The notes beneath the pieces are model-generated. The model made no database searches and was not told the origin of the DNA. It was given only the letters and a program-made list of their open reading frames with translations. Shown here piece by piece: positions 12,536 to 25,070 of a stretch of DNA of 64,000 bases. Every line of letters begins with the position of its first letter. The stretch's first letter is position 1. The position numbers were made by a program, and so were the translations under genes. This stretch comes from Hyposmocoma kahamanoa (lineage: Eukaryota; Arthropoda; Insecta; Lepidoptera; Cosmopterigidae), in assembly GCF_003589595.1 (NCBI RefSeq), contig NW_020654422.1, forward strand, positions 17,395,338 through 17,459,337. The letters run 5' to 3'.

Positions 12536-12750
12536 ACTGCCTCCATGGCCGAATGGTTACCATATCGGACTGCCACGCAGAGGTCCCAGGCTGGATTCCC
12601 GGGCCGGGAGAAATATTTGTATGGCCTACGTTTATTTCTCTCGTGAGATTGGGTGTAATTTGTGGTTGTCTGTGTGTATCCATGGCACCCGCGACACAGG
12701 GTTTCCCTAGAGCGGCGCTATGTTGAGCGTGTGCATTATTTATTAAAAAA
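12536..12750 (+). mobile_element. tRNA-derived SINE, family A, copy 1
   Basis: A tRNA-like head carries an A-box-like tggccgaatggttacc and a B-box-like ggctggattcc. It is followed by a body (aaatatttgtatggcctac, tttctctcgtgag, acacagggtttccctag) and an AT-rich tail. Close copies lie at 13523, 28305 and 42646. It is a pol III-type non-autonomous retroposon and encodes no protein. Confidence 0.8.
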
Positions 12751-13522
12751 AGGGTTCCTTTTTGGGACACTTTTTATACCTACGACTTCAATTTTTAAAG
12801 TATCACCACCCCCTTCTCACATTACTCTCTTTTTACAAACATGTAATTTTCTAAATATGAAAACTAGATATATTTGAAAACTTAATAGCCTGGAAACACC
12901 TTGAGAGTTTGGTCTACCCTGGAATATCTGACCCAAAAACTTAACTGGACTGACCTGGAGTGACAATGTTAAATCTTAACGATACCCGCTATGTTTTTCC
13001 TTAACTCTAATCAGGGGCCGCTTCCGATTCGCAGCGAGTAAATGCTGGATTGACCTGCCGCTTCTGGTAAAAAATGCCAAAAGGCTATATATAAAGGCTA
13101 TGTATTAAAAAAACTGTAAACAATGGCTCCTGTCTGTGCAGAAATCGAGTAGCAATTGGTCCATGGTCAAATCACCTAGCAACGTTAAATAAATACAATT
13201 TTTATATCTTTTTACATAATATAGTGCAACACAGACAGCCTTTGTATAATTACTTGCTGTAATCTAAGAACTCGATAATTACTTCTTGTTTAGTATACCT
13301 ATACTCCGCTTGCCGGTTTGAAGCAGCAAACGAAAGCTACTTATAGGTGAAGACTGAAAATCGGCAATGCTGAGTATCCATCCTTTTTGTCCACATTACT
13401 GTTTTTTTTGTTTTAATTATTCGCTTATATTATGTCCAACCATTTATTATATCTTATATTATGTTAAACCAGTCAGTTATCATAATTAGTTTTAAAGCAA
13501 ACCTATGTAGGTAATACTTTCA
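12751..13522. other. no gene recognised
   Basis: AT-rich sequence between two SINEs of the same family. No coding frame or structural element can be supported. Confidence 0.3.
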
Positions 13523-13750
13523 ACTGCCTCTGTGGCCGAACGGTTACCACACCGGACTGCCACGCAGAGGTCCCAGGTTCGATTCCAGGGCCGAGAGAAA
13601 TATTTGTATGACCTACATTTATTTCTCTCGTGAGTTTGTGTGTAATTTGTGGTTGTCTGTGTCCATGTGTGTGTCCATGACACCCGCGACACAGGGTTTC
13701 CCTAGTGCGGGGCTACGTTGAGTGTGTGCGTTATTATTATTATTTATTAA
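13523..13750 (+). mobile_element. tRNA-derived SINE, family A, copy 2
   Basis: This is the best preserved family copy: A-box-like tggccgaacggttacc, B-box ggttcgattcc, and the family body, ending in a (tta/ttat)n tail. It lies about 1 kb from copy 1 in the same orientation. The 66-codon minus-strand frame across it is not a gene. Confidence 0.85.
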
Positions 13751-14180
13751 ATCTTGTAAAAGGACATAAATTGCCTTTTTAAAAACTTCCTTCTGGCGGC
13801 TAGTTCCGTAATTTGTGGATAAATAAATATCTTTTTATTTATTCGTTTAAATTCAACTCCATGCCGCTCACAACAAAGCGGTGTAATATCCGAATTCCAA
13901 GAATGACGGAACTTTTTGGACGGAAATCGTTTGTGTTATCCTTTAAGTAATTTTCTTCGTCAAAAAACAAACAATATTTTTCCAGAATGTATTACATTTG
14001 TAATACACGTGTCGTCGTTGGTGCCTCCAAGTAACTGTCCTCATTGATCTTCCTGTTTCAAACGCCTTGAGGGAATCCGAATAAAGTGAAAATAGCTCGT
14101 AGGTACATAATATCACAAAAAAAATTCAGGACATTCAGCAATGAAGAACACGAGTAATTAGTTATTTTTAAGTAATTTTG

Positions 14181-14286
14181 GGTTCCGTAGCTCAGTTGGG
14201 AGAGCGATTTGGCGAAAAAGTCGCTGGTTCATGTCCAGCCGGACAGAAGGAATTATTTTTTGTGTTGGTTCGATCTTTGTAAAAAT
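14181..14286 (+). mobile_element. tRNA-like element, family B, copy 1
   Basis: A head resembling a tRNA (ccgtagctcagttgggagag, then ggttcatgtcc) is followed by a body ending ggttcgatctttgta. The same 3' word occurs in copies at 34390, 47911, 53820 and 61941. The anticodon arm is not credible as a tRNA gene and the body is shared with other copies, so it is called a SINE-like element. Confidence 0.65.
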
Positions 14287-14559
14287 TGTAATGGAAGATT
14301 TTCCACAAAAAATATATGAATGGCATGGTAAAAATAAATATTGTAACTTTGTAATTGTATTGTAAATAAAATAATTGTATTTCATTAATTGCACTGTTTT
14401 TTTTTAATGTAAAGTAGTACGAGTAGACGTGCCAATTGATGAGAGATAGTCATCGTACAAGGTTATTTGCAATATCAGAGGAGCTGCTCATGCGTCGCCA
14501 GATTTGAAACCCCATGTCCATAGCGCGTAGGAAATACTTCAGGAACGAACTTCCAAGAT

Positions 14560-14960
14560 ATGGAATCCACCATCAGGCGCACGACTTGTTCGTAACGTCA
14601 CTTATGTCACTCTGAGATGCGATGGTGGAATCATGTAGGTACCTCTGGGCACTCCTTTTTGTTAGCCAATTAAGAACCATGTTTACTCGCTTTTTCGAAG
14701 AACGCCATGTCATAACTTCAGGAGGGAAACCACTCTACATCTTGCAGGTTGGAGGAAGGAACGAACGTGATGCCTGCGTGGTCTTACATTGCCAGGCATT
14801 ATGAATGTGGGGATTCTAATTCTTTATCAGGACGTGCGATAGTGGAAACGCGACACTGAGTTCAAGTTCCCCTGAGCATCCTGAACATCCCCGTTGCCAG
14901 CCTTTTGAGAGCCTTGTTAACTCGCTTTTTCGAAGACTCCCACGTCATAGTTTAGTTTTA
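14560..14960 (-). repeat. remnants of dispersed repeats, including a partial tandem duplication
   Basis: On the minus strand the word cttcgaaaaagcgagt occurs twice, near 14936 and 14700, each followed by related sequence (aacaaggctctcaa and aacatggttcttaa), so the segment is a diverged direct duplication. The left end (about 14574-14612) carries the gcgcacgacttgttcgt end of the family C repeat. No protein frame is supported. Confidence 0.45.
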
Positions 14961-15683
14961 GTTAGTGCACAAGAATTACTCGAGGAGACCTATTGTACAT
15001 CACAGTTATTTTATTTCTATAATAAATAGTTAATCGCTCTATCGCCAGCGACGTACACGCGACTTCATAAATAACTCTTGTACGAATGAATTTCTTGAAA
15101 AGGTCGACGAAATTATAACTCCACATTAGAGGTGATTTATAATTACCTTTCAGTGCAACGACATTTCATAGTATTAGTCACAGCGTATTTTTTTTTTATT
15201 ATTTATATTGCAATACAATTAGTATGTAGTTATACGAATATATAAAGAAGACCTTTCAAAATCATTAGCGAATTTCACGTTTATAGTGAATGCGGGACAT
15301 ATAGTTATGGAGTGTTAAAGGAAAGAGGTCCTAAGATTTAAATAATAACATTTTTGTTGTTAACAGTATACAGAATAGAATAAGCTTTTTTGCTAGACAG
15401 CGTTCTCTTCCAGGCAACCTTACAAATTATTATGGAGTTACATGTAAAGGGCAGTTAATGTGCACAAAGCAGTTAAACGATGTTATAAATTGGTCCGAAT
15501 ATACTCTTAAGCAAACTTCATAAAACATACTGTATAACATAGATACACATTGGCATAGCATATATTATATTGGCATCTCCGAGTAGTAAGAGAGGCAAAG
15601 ATGATATATATGTAGTGGATTACTGACTTTAGAATAGACAAATTTAATTATTAAAGCTTTTTAATCTTTTTGTTGTGTATGTC
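14961..15683. other. no gene recognised
   Basis: AT-rich sequence without a recognisable coding frame or repeat. Confidence 0.3.
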
Positions 15684-15735
15684 ATTATGAGGGTGACCAA
15701 AACCCCTCTTTAAACAATAAAGATTTAAAAAAAGT
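15684..15735. repeat. dispersed repeat fragment, copy 2
   Basis: This matches 104-155 at the window's left edge: tatgagggtgac followed by aaaacccctctttaaac. The copy here lacks about a dozen bases between the two shared words. Confidence 0.5.
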
Positions 15736-16510
15736 AAGTATTTTGTATTAAAATATCGGAACACATCGATATGTAAAAAAGACGAAATAGAAACCTTATT
15801 AAATTCGTAATTTATTAAATTATATTTCCGTCTTTCTAAACACATACAAAACAATATTGTTAGTCATATCTCGATAACAAAATTTAATTTAAAGACGAAC
15901 ACATTATAAAAATACGTCCAACAGTCCATTACTAAATAACAGTTACTTTCAGCGACAAGGGCTACTCTAGCGTTAAGGTGGTCCAGTCACGCGACCGCCG
16001 AAACTCTTTGTACATATTATTTACTTGTTTTATTATTTACAGGCTGTGGACATGTTTTCTTGAAAATTGCCAGTGATAAGTTTTGAACGCGCCTGCACCT
16101 GAGCGGGTTCCTTTAAAAGGCAGCATCAGGTGTCGATGCAAAAAGTCATATACTAACTGGTTGGCAACGTTATTGCTTCATTTTTAGAACGAGTGCTACT
16201 CGTCTTTGTAATGGGTTAACGAACTACCTAATCTTACAAATGCGAATCTTGTGTGTAAAGCATGAATTATTTTCGTGGATAGAATATATAGCCGTATATA
16301 ATATATGTAGCCTATGTCATAAATTAGATATAATAGTTAAGTACGAACAATAGTGCCTTTGTTAATAGACCATGTCTAAAAATGTTATGTGATCGAAGCT
16401 TTATTTATTGAGATCAAAATGAAAATGAAATAAATACAAAAAACGAAATCTTTTGTGTTTTCCGATTTTCAACACCAAGGATACAGTCTAAATAGACTCA
16501 TCAAAAATAT
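15736..16510. other. no gene recognised
   Basis: AT-rich; no coding frame or element can be supported. Confidence 0.3.
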
Positions 16511-16706
16511 CTAGGGATCAAGCAGGTTTTTGCTAATTATTGATAATCAGGTTTTTAATGAATTTTTTAACACCAATGGATTTTTTGGTCTATTTCATGT
16601 TCAAATTCAAATTATAAAACTGCCCTGAAAAAAAAAATCGGTGTGAAAAAAAAATAATTCAAAAACCTGATTTTCAGTAATTGGCAAAAACATGTTTGAT
16701 CCCTAG
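16511..16706. mobile_element. MITE with ctagggatcaa ends, copy 1
   Basis: The left end ctagggatcaagcaggtttt is matched by the reverse complement of the right end near 16687-16706. Inverted similarity continues inward for roughly 60 bp, including the caggtttttaatgaa region and its partner. The interior is AT-rich and noncoding. A related element with gggatcaag ends is at 18828-18986. Confidence 0.65.
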
Positions 16707-18827
16707 ACATTTTTTTTACACATTATGTGGAATAATAGTTTTGCGCATAATAAAAACGCGATTAGCAATTTATTGCATAAAATAATTTTCCGTAACAAAA
16801 TAATGAATAATAATTCGAATTTAGAATAATGCGTAAAATGAATTGACCGCACGATAAAGTCTTACTTACGTCACCAATTTCTAAGCTATAGTTCCAAGAG
16901 GAGCTTACAGATTTGTAACCTTTACGCTCCTAAAAATGCAATGTCGAATTGTCCATATTAATAAAAAAGCAAGGCAAAAAGTGTTGTCCGCAAAAGGCTT
17001 ACACAACAATATTTGCGAAATAGTGAATAATTTATCAATTGCCACCCTCGTCCAGCGCGGGATATGACCGACATCACAGGTGATTCCAGTATCAGTTGAA
17101 CAATTTACACAATAAAATAAGTTTGTTTTAGTTCAGTGGAAATTGTCTACAATATAATAACAGTACCGGAAAATAAACTTTGTATAATATTACGGTATAA
17201 TAATACACCATAAGTTAAAGTATAATACACCATATGTTAATCATTTTTTATGATGCAAAAATCAAATATTTACTTTAATAATACAGATGATGGGATTATT
17301 GAACATTTTTAATTGATCTATGGATAAACCGAAATTTTAATCGATCTTTACATTATCAAATTTACCTTGTCATTTTTATGTGTTGTTATTCTTAGTTTCT
17401 TTTATTGTTTGCTAATTATACTTATGTTTTTCGCATATTCAATCGATTAACATTTATATACGACGCATTTCTTCTCATAACTGTATGCTTTGAAAAGCGT
17501 AAAGCGTTTTATTAAAAAATAATTATGCGAACTCTTAATATACATCTTTTCCGTGTAATTTTTGTACCTTATTTGTTCGCTTTAAGACTCAGTTCTAATT
17601 TCACTCGAAAAATTGTTGCTTTATTTATTTATGGTCTTCATGACGACAGCATCGTGACTTATAATTAATTACTTTAATGCAAAAGTGGCAGTCCGAAATT
17701 CACAAGGAACTTTTATTTCATTAATTTGTTTTGTAATTCAATATTAAATGAATGAGCAAAGGAGCTATCGGAAATTCGTTAAGGAATTATTTTCGGTAAC
17801 TGATCCTTGAAATTAAAAGGAAGCAACTTCTTTTTGTGCGAAGCGTTTGTTTGTTCATTTCCTGCAGACACTATTACATAAATCCGCTCAATATAATATT
17901 GCGCATTGTGTACGGGATAGATTTCTAAGAAGAGGTTACATTTTGTTACTTCTAAGAACTATATTTTGTTACTACTAAGAGCGATAAACGCTCGTGTAAA
18001 CAACTAATTGCTACTTACTTACCGAAAAGGTGTGTAACTAGTTTGTAAATAGATACGTGGAGTCAAGTAGTAAAGATATCAGATGATTATATAGTTTCTT
18101 TACCTCACTTAAACTTTATGTAATATACGCATATAGAGTGGATAATATCTCCCTCTGGAATGCCGGAATAATTACAAATAAAAAACAAGAAATGAAAAAA
18201 TTACAAAACTGTTCTTCTAAACATTGTAAATTGTAAGTAAATGTAAATAAACTATTATTACATGAATTCGTTCCTTGAAGATTAAATCGTTCGAAAGAAA
18301 CCCTTTCACAACGATGCGATGAAGAAGAAATTTCAACAAGAAATTAAACAATAGAGGACGCTTTCGTAATGTAAAGATGCAAAGAAAATTTAAACGGTTG
18401 AATAATAAGTTTAAAGTAACGTTTAAAGTGACACTGGTTGAAAGTTAGTAAACAAAAACATTCAGGAGGAGCGAAAAAGTTGGCGGACTGACAGTGATGG
18501 ATGCGGCCGGCAAACGACCGAAGCCGGCCACTTTGTAAGGTAAACTCCACTCCCAATTTTATGTCAGAACTAGTAATTAAAGATAAAACTAGCTTACTAG
18601 CTACGTTTCAACTGGGTTTTCTAACAATTTCATTTGAAAAATAGTCTCCTTACTGATCGATTCGCGTTAACGTTAGGATTTTATTATATGAAACAAAGAT
18701 TTTTTTAAATGTGATTCCATTCCAGATGTATTTGTTAGGAATAGCTGAAATTTCTTTTGCAATTGTTATATCTTGTTTTTAACAGGCTTTAAAAGGAGGA
18801 GGTTTCCAACTCGAATGTATTTTATAC
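16707..18827. other. no gene recognised
   Basis: AT-rich. A small GC-richer patch at about 18475-18545 (gatgcggccggc) has no recognisable product; the minus-strand frame across it (18344-18556) is not called. Confidence 0.3.
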
Positions 18828-18986
18828 TCAGGGATCAAGCACGTGCCAATGATTGAAAAATGAGGTCCTTTAATTATTTTTTTTACACAAATGTTGTTTT
18901 TATTGGTCAATTTCATAATTTAATAAATAAATAATTATTTTAATAAATTTATATAGATATTTTTAATAAAAAAACCTTGATCCCAG
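18828..18986. mobile_element. MITE with gggatcaag ends, related to the 16.5 kb copy
   Basis: The left end cagggatcaagcacg is paired with the right end ccttgatcccag in inverted orientation. The interior is AT-rich. Only the outer dozen or so bases match well, so this is a diverged relative. Confidence 0.45.
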
Positions 18987-20297
18987 ACTATTTTAATGTG
19001 TGTATTTTTTCGCGAGTATGTTACGCCGACATTATTCCAATATTTGTGAGCCGATTTCAATGATTCTTTTTTGTTGGAAATTGGGTACCTCAGTAGTGAG
19101 TGGTACCTTTCGAATTTGAAGAAAATATTCCACCTTTTAGGGTGATAAATTAGGGGTTCAATCCGGTTTATTGGATTCCACCTACTTTCCGTTAGCCGAT
19201 TTCAACAAAACTTGGCGAATAGGTGTAATTCCACAAACTTTTGAGGTAAGTTTTTTTTTAAAGTTGTACGCTGTTTTGCTATTATGTGACTAAACATGTT
19301 TGGATATTATTTCACGATCTTTTTTTACAATTCGAACCTAATTCGCGTCCATTTTATAAGTCCATAATCCTGTTTTCTCGTCTTTAATCACAAAGGATTT
19401 AATAAACAAATCTGCATCAGGCTTATTAGCGTTCGGAACGAAATGTTAATAACCCCTGAATAAGCTGACATGTGAAATGGCTAATCTCTTATCTAAATAC
19501 AGTGTCGTGTCGACCCCTTCCTTTGTGCGTGATCGCCTGGGAAGGATTAAAGCTTATTCAAAGCAACAACACTGAAATCCATAAAGTAAAAAGTCGCTTT
19601 TGAAAAAAAGAAAAGAAAAAGTGTTTTCCAGTTTCCAGTTATGACGGAAATATCGTATTTCGGGAAAAATTTTCGTTAATGCAAATTAAATTCGTAAACT
19701 AGTAGTCAAAGTACGCAAGCTATTTAGCGTACATATGTACAGTCAACAGCATACGCGGCTTTACACTTTAAGTGTTCTTATCATAAATGGCACAAAGTTG
19801 AATTTAAATCCTAGAGGTAAAACTGAGCGAGCTGTTGTATAAAGTTACAACACCAAATATTCTCTTCAGAAATTATTCATTTTGAGAACACCAGTAACAT
19901 GGCATTGGTTTGCACATTTCCCGAGTGGAGCGCATAATTTTAACATAACGAACCGTGTGATTAGATAATTTCGGTCGGCTTTTCTTTCCCGGTTTGTAAC
20001 AATGGCCATGCATATTAAAAATGTTTTTTCCATCGTTTCACTTTTTAAAATCGGTAATAACAATCAATAGGTTTAACATCAATGGGTGGTAATCCATTTT
20101 AATTTCGTATATGTTTTGTCGACTCAAAGCCAGTAACAAATTTCAAGTAAAGGTTTAAATGTATTGATATATTGATTTTGTAAATTATTATTAGTGTAAA
20201 TATATATAAATTGAATTTGAGAGCAATGTTGGTTAGCACCGATAGCTGTGTCGAAATGAACTTGTATAATTGTAACTTTTTTTTCATTGAAATAAAA
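18987..20297. other. no gene recognised; possible old repeat at 19020-19240
   Basis: The segment at 19020-19240 (gagccgatttcaatgattc, then ttagccgatttcaacaaaac) repeats a ccgatttca word and resembles the style of repeat family F next to it, but is too diverged to assign. The rest is AT-rich and featureless. Confidence 0.3.
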
Positions 20298-20840
20298 AAG
20301 TTAGCTTGTCGGCTTTTATCGATTTCAATGGGAACCCCTCATCAAATTCCGACTTCTTGGTGACTATGGGGCTGTTACGGACTCCTTTGTAGATTTTATA
20401 CTTTTTTTCTCTGTTTGCAATGGTGACGGTGGTTTGTTGATTAGGTACATGCATTTTGTTAAATTAAAAATCGAATTTTAATTGCGGAAAATATTTTTTA
20501 TTTGTGCCAAAACATCGTAGGTATCAGGAACCATCTCGAGAATACTCTAGAGATGACCCTTCCAAATTAAAAAAGACTTTTCAAAATCGATTCATAATTG
20601 GTTGAGAAATTGGAGAGTGTACTAGTATACATTCCTATAAAATTTGCGGATTTTCCTCGATTTCCAATGAGATCCTCTCATCATATTCTGACTTGGTGAC
20701 AATGAGACCACTGCGAAAGTGCAACCTTTGAAACAAAAAAAGAATTTCAAACTCGACTCACTATTGACGGAGAAATCGGAAAACATACATACAGCCCAAT
20801 GTATAACCTCCTCCATATTTTTGAAGTCAATTAATGAATT
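20298..20840 (-). repeat. dispersed repeat F, copy 1
   Basis: Read on the minus strand, this segment aligns over about 500 bp with 30060-30560 on the plus strand. Shared words include gatttctccgtcaat, cattgtcaccaagtca, atatgatgag, aaatcgaggaaaatcc and acaaaggagtccgtaaca. The element begins near ggaggaggttata at its minus-strand 5' side. No intact protein frame was seen; the class of element is unknown. Confidence 0.7.
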
Positions 20841-23555
20841 GGTTTTGGTCTGAGTGTTCTGCGTAATGCTCCGGAGTTAATTTCGTTATTCTGGTGCTCA
20901 TAGTACATTAGTGGTTTAATAATACTTCCGTCATAACTCCATAGAAAACTATCTGACATAATACAACCAGACTGGAACCAGCACATAAACCTTATTCCAC
21001 GGTACGGAGATCTCTATTTCCATAAATAGCGGATAATCTAAAATCTACCAGTAAACCCAATACCCTTGGGCTTCAAAAACTGTTCACATTTCCACATTCA
21101 CGTGGGAATTCCGTCCTTTTCTTAATCTGCGGACCCGAGATCTGACAGCCATGTTATCTGAATAATCACAGAGAGGGATCCGGGAAAACAATTGAGAAAC
21201 TCGCTGCACGCTGAAATAGTCTGTTTACGAAGCTTACTTTGACGATTGATTTTTCGGCTCCTGTTTTCAGTTCGTTCTAACCTTTGTAGGTAAGAGAAAA
21301 CGAGAATTATGTGGCATTAACCGATTTGTATCATTCTATTCAAATTTATTTAAGAAATAAGTATCAACTACTTTGCTTAGGGCATTTTGTGTGATTGATT
21401 AATTATTCAACAAAAAAGAGTTTGTCATTTATTCATTGTAAACGAGTTAAAAAAAACCTAATATATTTTTTATGTGTAATAAAACGTTGCCTCTTTCGGC
21501 ATTTCCTCTGCCTGGACGTAATGACATATGTTAACTATTTTTCAACTTTTGCTTATTATCCTACATCTGTTTTTAGTGTCTTTTGTATGAATAAATAAAA
21601 TGAAATAGTCTCAATCCACAATTTCTGACCTTTTTATTAAAGTTATATATGTACATACAGTTGTACAGAAATAAGCTTATTTATGACGATCAATAAAAGA
21701 AACCAAACAATCGTAATCTTTACTTTTCTATACAAAGTCACGGTAGTAAGCGATTTGTGCCATTCAATTGCTAATTATCCCTAAAGTTGTTATGTATGAC
21801 TCCAATAAGAATTGGGAATTCAATATGGGAATTCAATATAATGCTTATTAAAATATTAGAGAATTATAGTCCCATAGACAGCCGGGTGAATAAGTTTAAT
21901 AATATAAAATGTAATCGTTAATGTCTTTGTAATATTGATGTTTACCTGACCAGTCATTAAGATATAGACAAGCTGGACCGTACTCAAGGTTTGATTCCGT
22001 ATGTTTTGTTACAAGTTCTACGAACACGAAAATATAGTTGGTGGACCAATTTGTGATTACCTTCCACCTCCCACAGCACTCCATTCAGCGCTACATTCGG
22101 ATTATACAATTTGAACGAAAGAAGGAAGTAAGCAGGTAAGTTTTACTCTTAATTACACTTTCCGTTTGCAATACTTCGTCTATTGTGCTTCTGGCATAGA
22201 ATGACTAAAAAATAATAAGCAATGTAAATAGAGCAGCAATTTTCACGTTAAGTATAATAGGCAACAATGGTAATGCAGAATCACCGGACATACAGATTAC
22301 CACGTTAGATTGCTTTTGAATGTTTTTCACAAAACATAGTACTACAGCAGTTGCCAGATAGTTCCCCTATCAACAAAATCTATTACAGCAGTCCATCCCC
22401 GTGATTTATTCACTGTATCTGCTTTATTACGGGTTTTTCGCTTATAGTTTTTGTGCCAACATCGCAAGTTGAGTTCGTTGCTCTCGTTTCGTAAATATTG
22501 CATTATGGATGAGCTGAGCGTTGCTAATCTTTTATCATTAGAATAGGAACATTTCGTCCGGCGTCAATTTTAGCATTTTGTTGCTTTTCTTTGTGTGGAA
22601 CTTTAGGGGAGCGAGACTTATTCTTTCACGTTACATAAAACGTGAAATTAAAAAAGAATTCACGTGTTGATTTGACGGAGAACATGATAGTCTCGTGTCA
22701 GCCATGGTCGTTGCTCGACTGAAATATTCATGATGATTACATCCATAAATTTGCCGGTTACCTGCGCGTAAATGGTTGATTTACATCACCAGAGCAGAGG
22801 TAATGTGTCGCGTATTTTGCGTCCCTAATAACATAACACATTTACGTCATACATTGCTTTTTTATGATGCATGGGAAATTGCGACGGATAGAGACTTTTT
22901 TGTGATGCCCACGTAAAGAATAGATGAAAACTTTAGAACACCATTGTCTATTAGGTTTTTTTTGGCACAGGAAACAAGATAATAGAATTAGGTTGAATAG
23001 AACGCACGTTACATTTTACTCATTAAAGCTCAATAGGAGACGAACACAAATAAAAAGTTAATAATGATGCTCAAGAATCCATTTTATTAAAGTCAGCATA
23101 AACAAAATAGGTCCGTAGATTCCTCAAAAGACTACTTGAACAATCTAAGAGTGATTAAAAAGATAAAGAAAGACTAACTGCTTAGCAGGCTCCTTACTTG
23201 AAGGATTTAAACTTTTGATAACAAATTTCCGATAAAAGTTTGCAAATAGGAGGAATAATTCATTAAATGTTTCTACTATCGGTTGGACTGAATGAAATCG
23301 TTATTATTTATTTATCAACTAGAAGATATACACAGCTAATAGGAATCGTTTGTGAAAAACTTTAGCACGTTTTCAATTCTGGAACGAGTTTTCGGAACGT
23401 TTTAACGCCTAGATGTGTAGTTGCATATCACTTCTGAGATCATTGAACTGTATCTTTACATTACACCGAGTCACGAATGTTGACAAACATGCAGGAGGAA
23501 AATATAACCATGATGATACCACTCATTGCTACAGTTCTATTCCGAGTTAACAACC
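20841..23555. other. putative intron 1 of the TMTC gene, no second exon found
   Basis: This is the DNA immediately downstream, on the minus strand, of the TMTC first exon. No sequence encoding the expected next segment of the family (the conserved region after the NDFWGT motif) was found here or further left. A mixed-composition patch at about 22640-22880 contains a cacgtg word and several palindromic words and could be regulatory. The rest is AT-rich. Confidence 0.4.
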
Positions 23556-23561
23556 CCTTAC
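23556..23561 (-). other. splice donor of the TMTC first coding exon
   Basis: On the minus strand the exon ends cat aag and continues gtaagg, an excellent match to the AG|GTAAG donor consensus. The exon's last base is 23562 and the intron is phase 0. Confidence 0.85.
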
Positions 23562-23867
23562 CTTATGAATAGGAGTTCCCCAAAAGTCATTGAGGAAGAT
23601 GTTTGAAATAGGCGTTTGAGGCTTCAAGTCTCTGTTTTCCTTTATGGCACTTATATCATCAAAGACGAAACCGCAATAAAGACAGTTGTGGTAGACTAAG
23701 ATGCAGGCTAGGACGAGAATGGCCCCAAGACCCCGGCGAGGGCCTTCTGGCATGCCTTCTGGAGTCTGGTTGGGACCAGTAAGGCGTCTCCTACTGCGGC
23801 CGGTCCTAGTAGTCCGTACCGCTGATACCACTCCTCCAAATCTACACACGCCACTCACGCGGTCCAT
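23562..23867 (-). CDS. TMTC: first coding exon of a TMTC-family O-mannosyltransferase (5' end of gene)
   Basis: This exon encodes the first 102 residues of a transmembrane and TPR-repeat containing protein. TMTC proteins are endoplasmic-reticulum enzymes of the GT-C fold that add O-mannose to cadherin-type domains, using dolichol-phosphate mannose. Visible features: a basic, Gly/Arg-rich cytosolic N-terminus (residues 1-45), one predicted membrane helix (about 46-65, [16 protein letters not shown]), then the first lumenal loop starting [17 protein letters not shown]. Asp70-Asp71 match the acidic pair of the family's active-site loop, and NDFWGTP (about 93-99) is a family hallmark. ATG 23867 is the first Met after an in-frame stop at 23886-23888 and has A at -3. 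The multi-helix domain and TPRs must lie on later exons, none of which was found in the window. The exact paralogue (TMTC1 or TMTC2 type) is uncertain; the family is not. Confidence 0.9.
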
Positions 23868-24139
23868 CGTGATCACATCAACATCCTATTAAACTTATCC
23901 CTAACAACACATCACATTCTAGATCAATATTATATTCCAAATAAATATCATTGTCATTGACAAATAAGCGGGCCCAAGTCACCTGAAATGTTTAGCGAAA
24001 ATACGATACGAACGGAACCGGGTCTATAAATTTTGCTACTCAAAAATCGGAGAGCAAAAATGGCTAAATACTCAAAATCACACTACCGATCACTAAAAAC
24101 TTAATGTTACTGTGAATGTTTACGTTACGAAGATGCACA

Positions 24140-25070
24140 TGTCACATTTTTTAATCGAAATTATTGGATTTGACATTTATGTTGCAATTTCGTCAAAACG
24201 TGCGAGGACACACTCGCTCGCAAGGCCGGTTCACCGACGACTGCCGAAGTTCGACGAGCGAATGCCGCGGCAAGTCACGTGACCAGTCGTTTTACTGCGG
24301 GTCGTTTTCGAATGGCGCATGCGTGTGTGTAGGGGTTGCTGGCGGCAAAACTGTTTATGTACCAAATGGACTAGTTGGACAAAACTGAAAAAAAAAAAAT
24401 ATATACTATGAAGTCGGTTAAAAAGAGTGGGTACGTCAGTTGAGTTATTAAATGGGTAATATATTTGTTACACTGCATGTTTAAAGCAGGTTTATAGTGT
24501 TTATTTATTTAAATGTCATTTTACAAACTACTTACAAAACGCATTGCATAAAATGCGAATCCAACAGAATGTTAAATATATAAAACAACTTAAACGACAA
24601 TTTAATATTAGCTCTCTACCGCCCCCACCTGTTACCTATTTATTAGCTAGACCTTGAAAGTGAGGTACTCGTTCAAAAATTTAAACAACAGAGGGCCGAC
24701 TAATAAATCAGCGATGATTTGAGTGCAGGGGCATATTATCGCAATTTGATTATCCTACGGCTGCCGTTGTATGGGCGCATGCTCGTGAGACGCGCGGGGT
24801 TCGGCCCGGTGAAGGGGCCGCGGGCGGGGTACGAATGTTGATGACGACATTTGGTCGGGTTCACGGAACGAGCGAGACGGGAGTGAGCGCGAACCGGGAT
24901 TGAGATTCGCCTGTTTCCATTATCCTCCTACTCGCAGCAGCGAGTGCTGCGACTTTTGTTTCGCGAAATATCCGATTGACATCGACAACTTGTACATTGC
25001 GCGCTTTTCGCTTAATACACCCTCTAAGTTGCGATGTTTTGGCAGAATTCATTCCTCTCGCACCACCGGC
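24140..25070 (-). promoter_or_regulatory. candidate promoter and 5'-UTR region of the TMTC gene
   Basis: Two GC- and CpG-rich stretches (about 24190-24330 and 24770-25060) stand out from AT-rich surroundings and lie 0.3-1.2 kb upstream of the TMTC start codon on its strand. They contain a palindromic tcacgtgac (24275-24283, bHLH-type site) and two gcgcatgc words (24314-24325, 24773-24784) resembling NRF1-type sites. That fits a broad, TATA-less housekeeping-style promoter. The transcription start and any untranslated exon cannot be placed from sequence alone. The minus-strand frame 24861-25052 and plus-strand frame 24164-24388 are not called as genes. Confidence 0.35.

Noticed and set aside
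14181..14254. Possible functional tRNA gene
   Set aside because: Anticodon and acceptor stems do not form, and the same body follows similar heads elsewhere, so it is a tRNA-derived repeat.
23868..23876. Start of the TMTC frame at the GTG at 23876
   Set aside because: Nuclear genes start at ATG; the first ATG after the in-frame stop is at 23867.
24861..25052. 63-codon minus-strand frame in the GC-rich island upstream of TMTC
   Set aside because: Open because of composition; no domain, and no evidence that it joins the TMTC frame.
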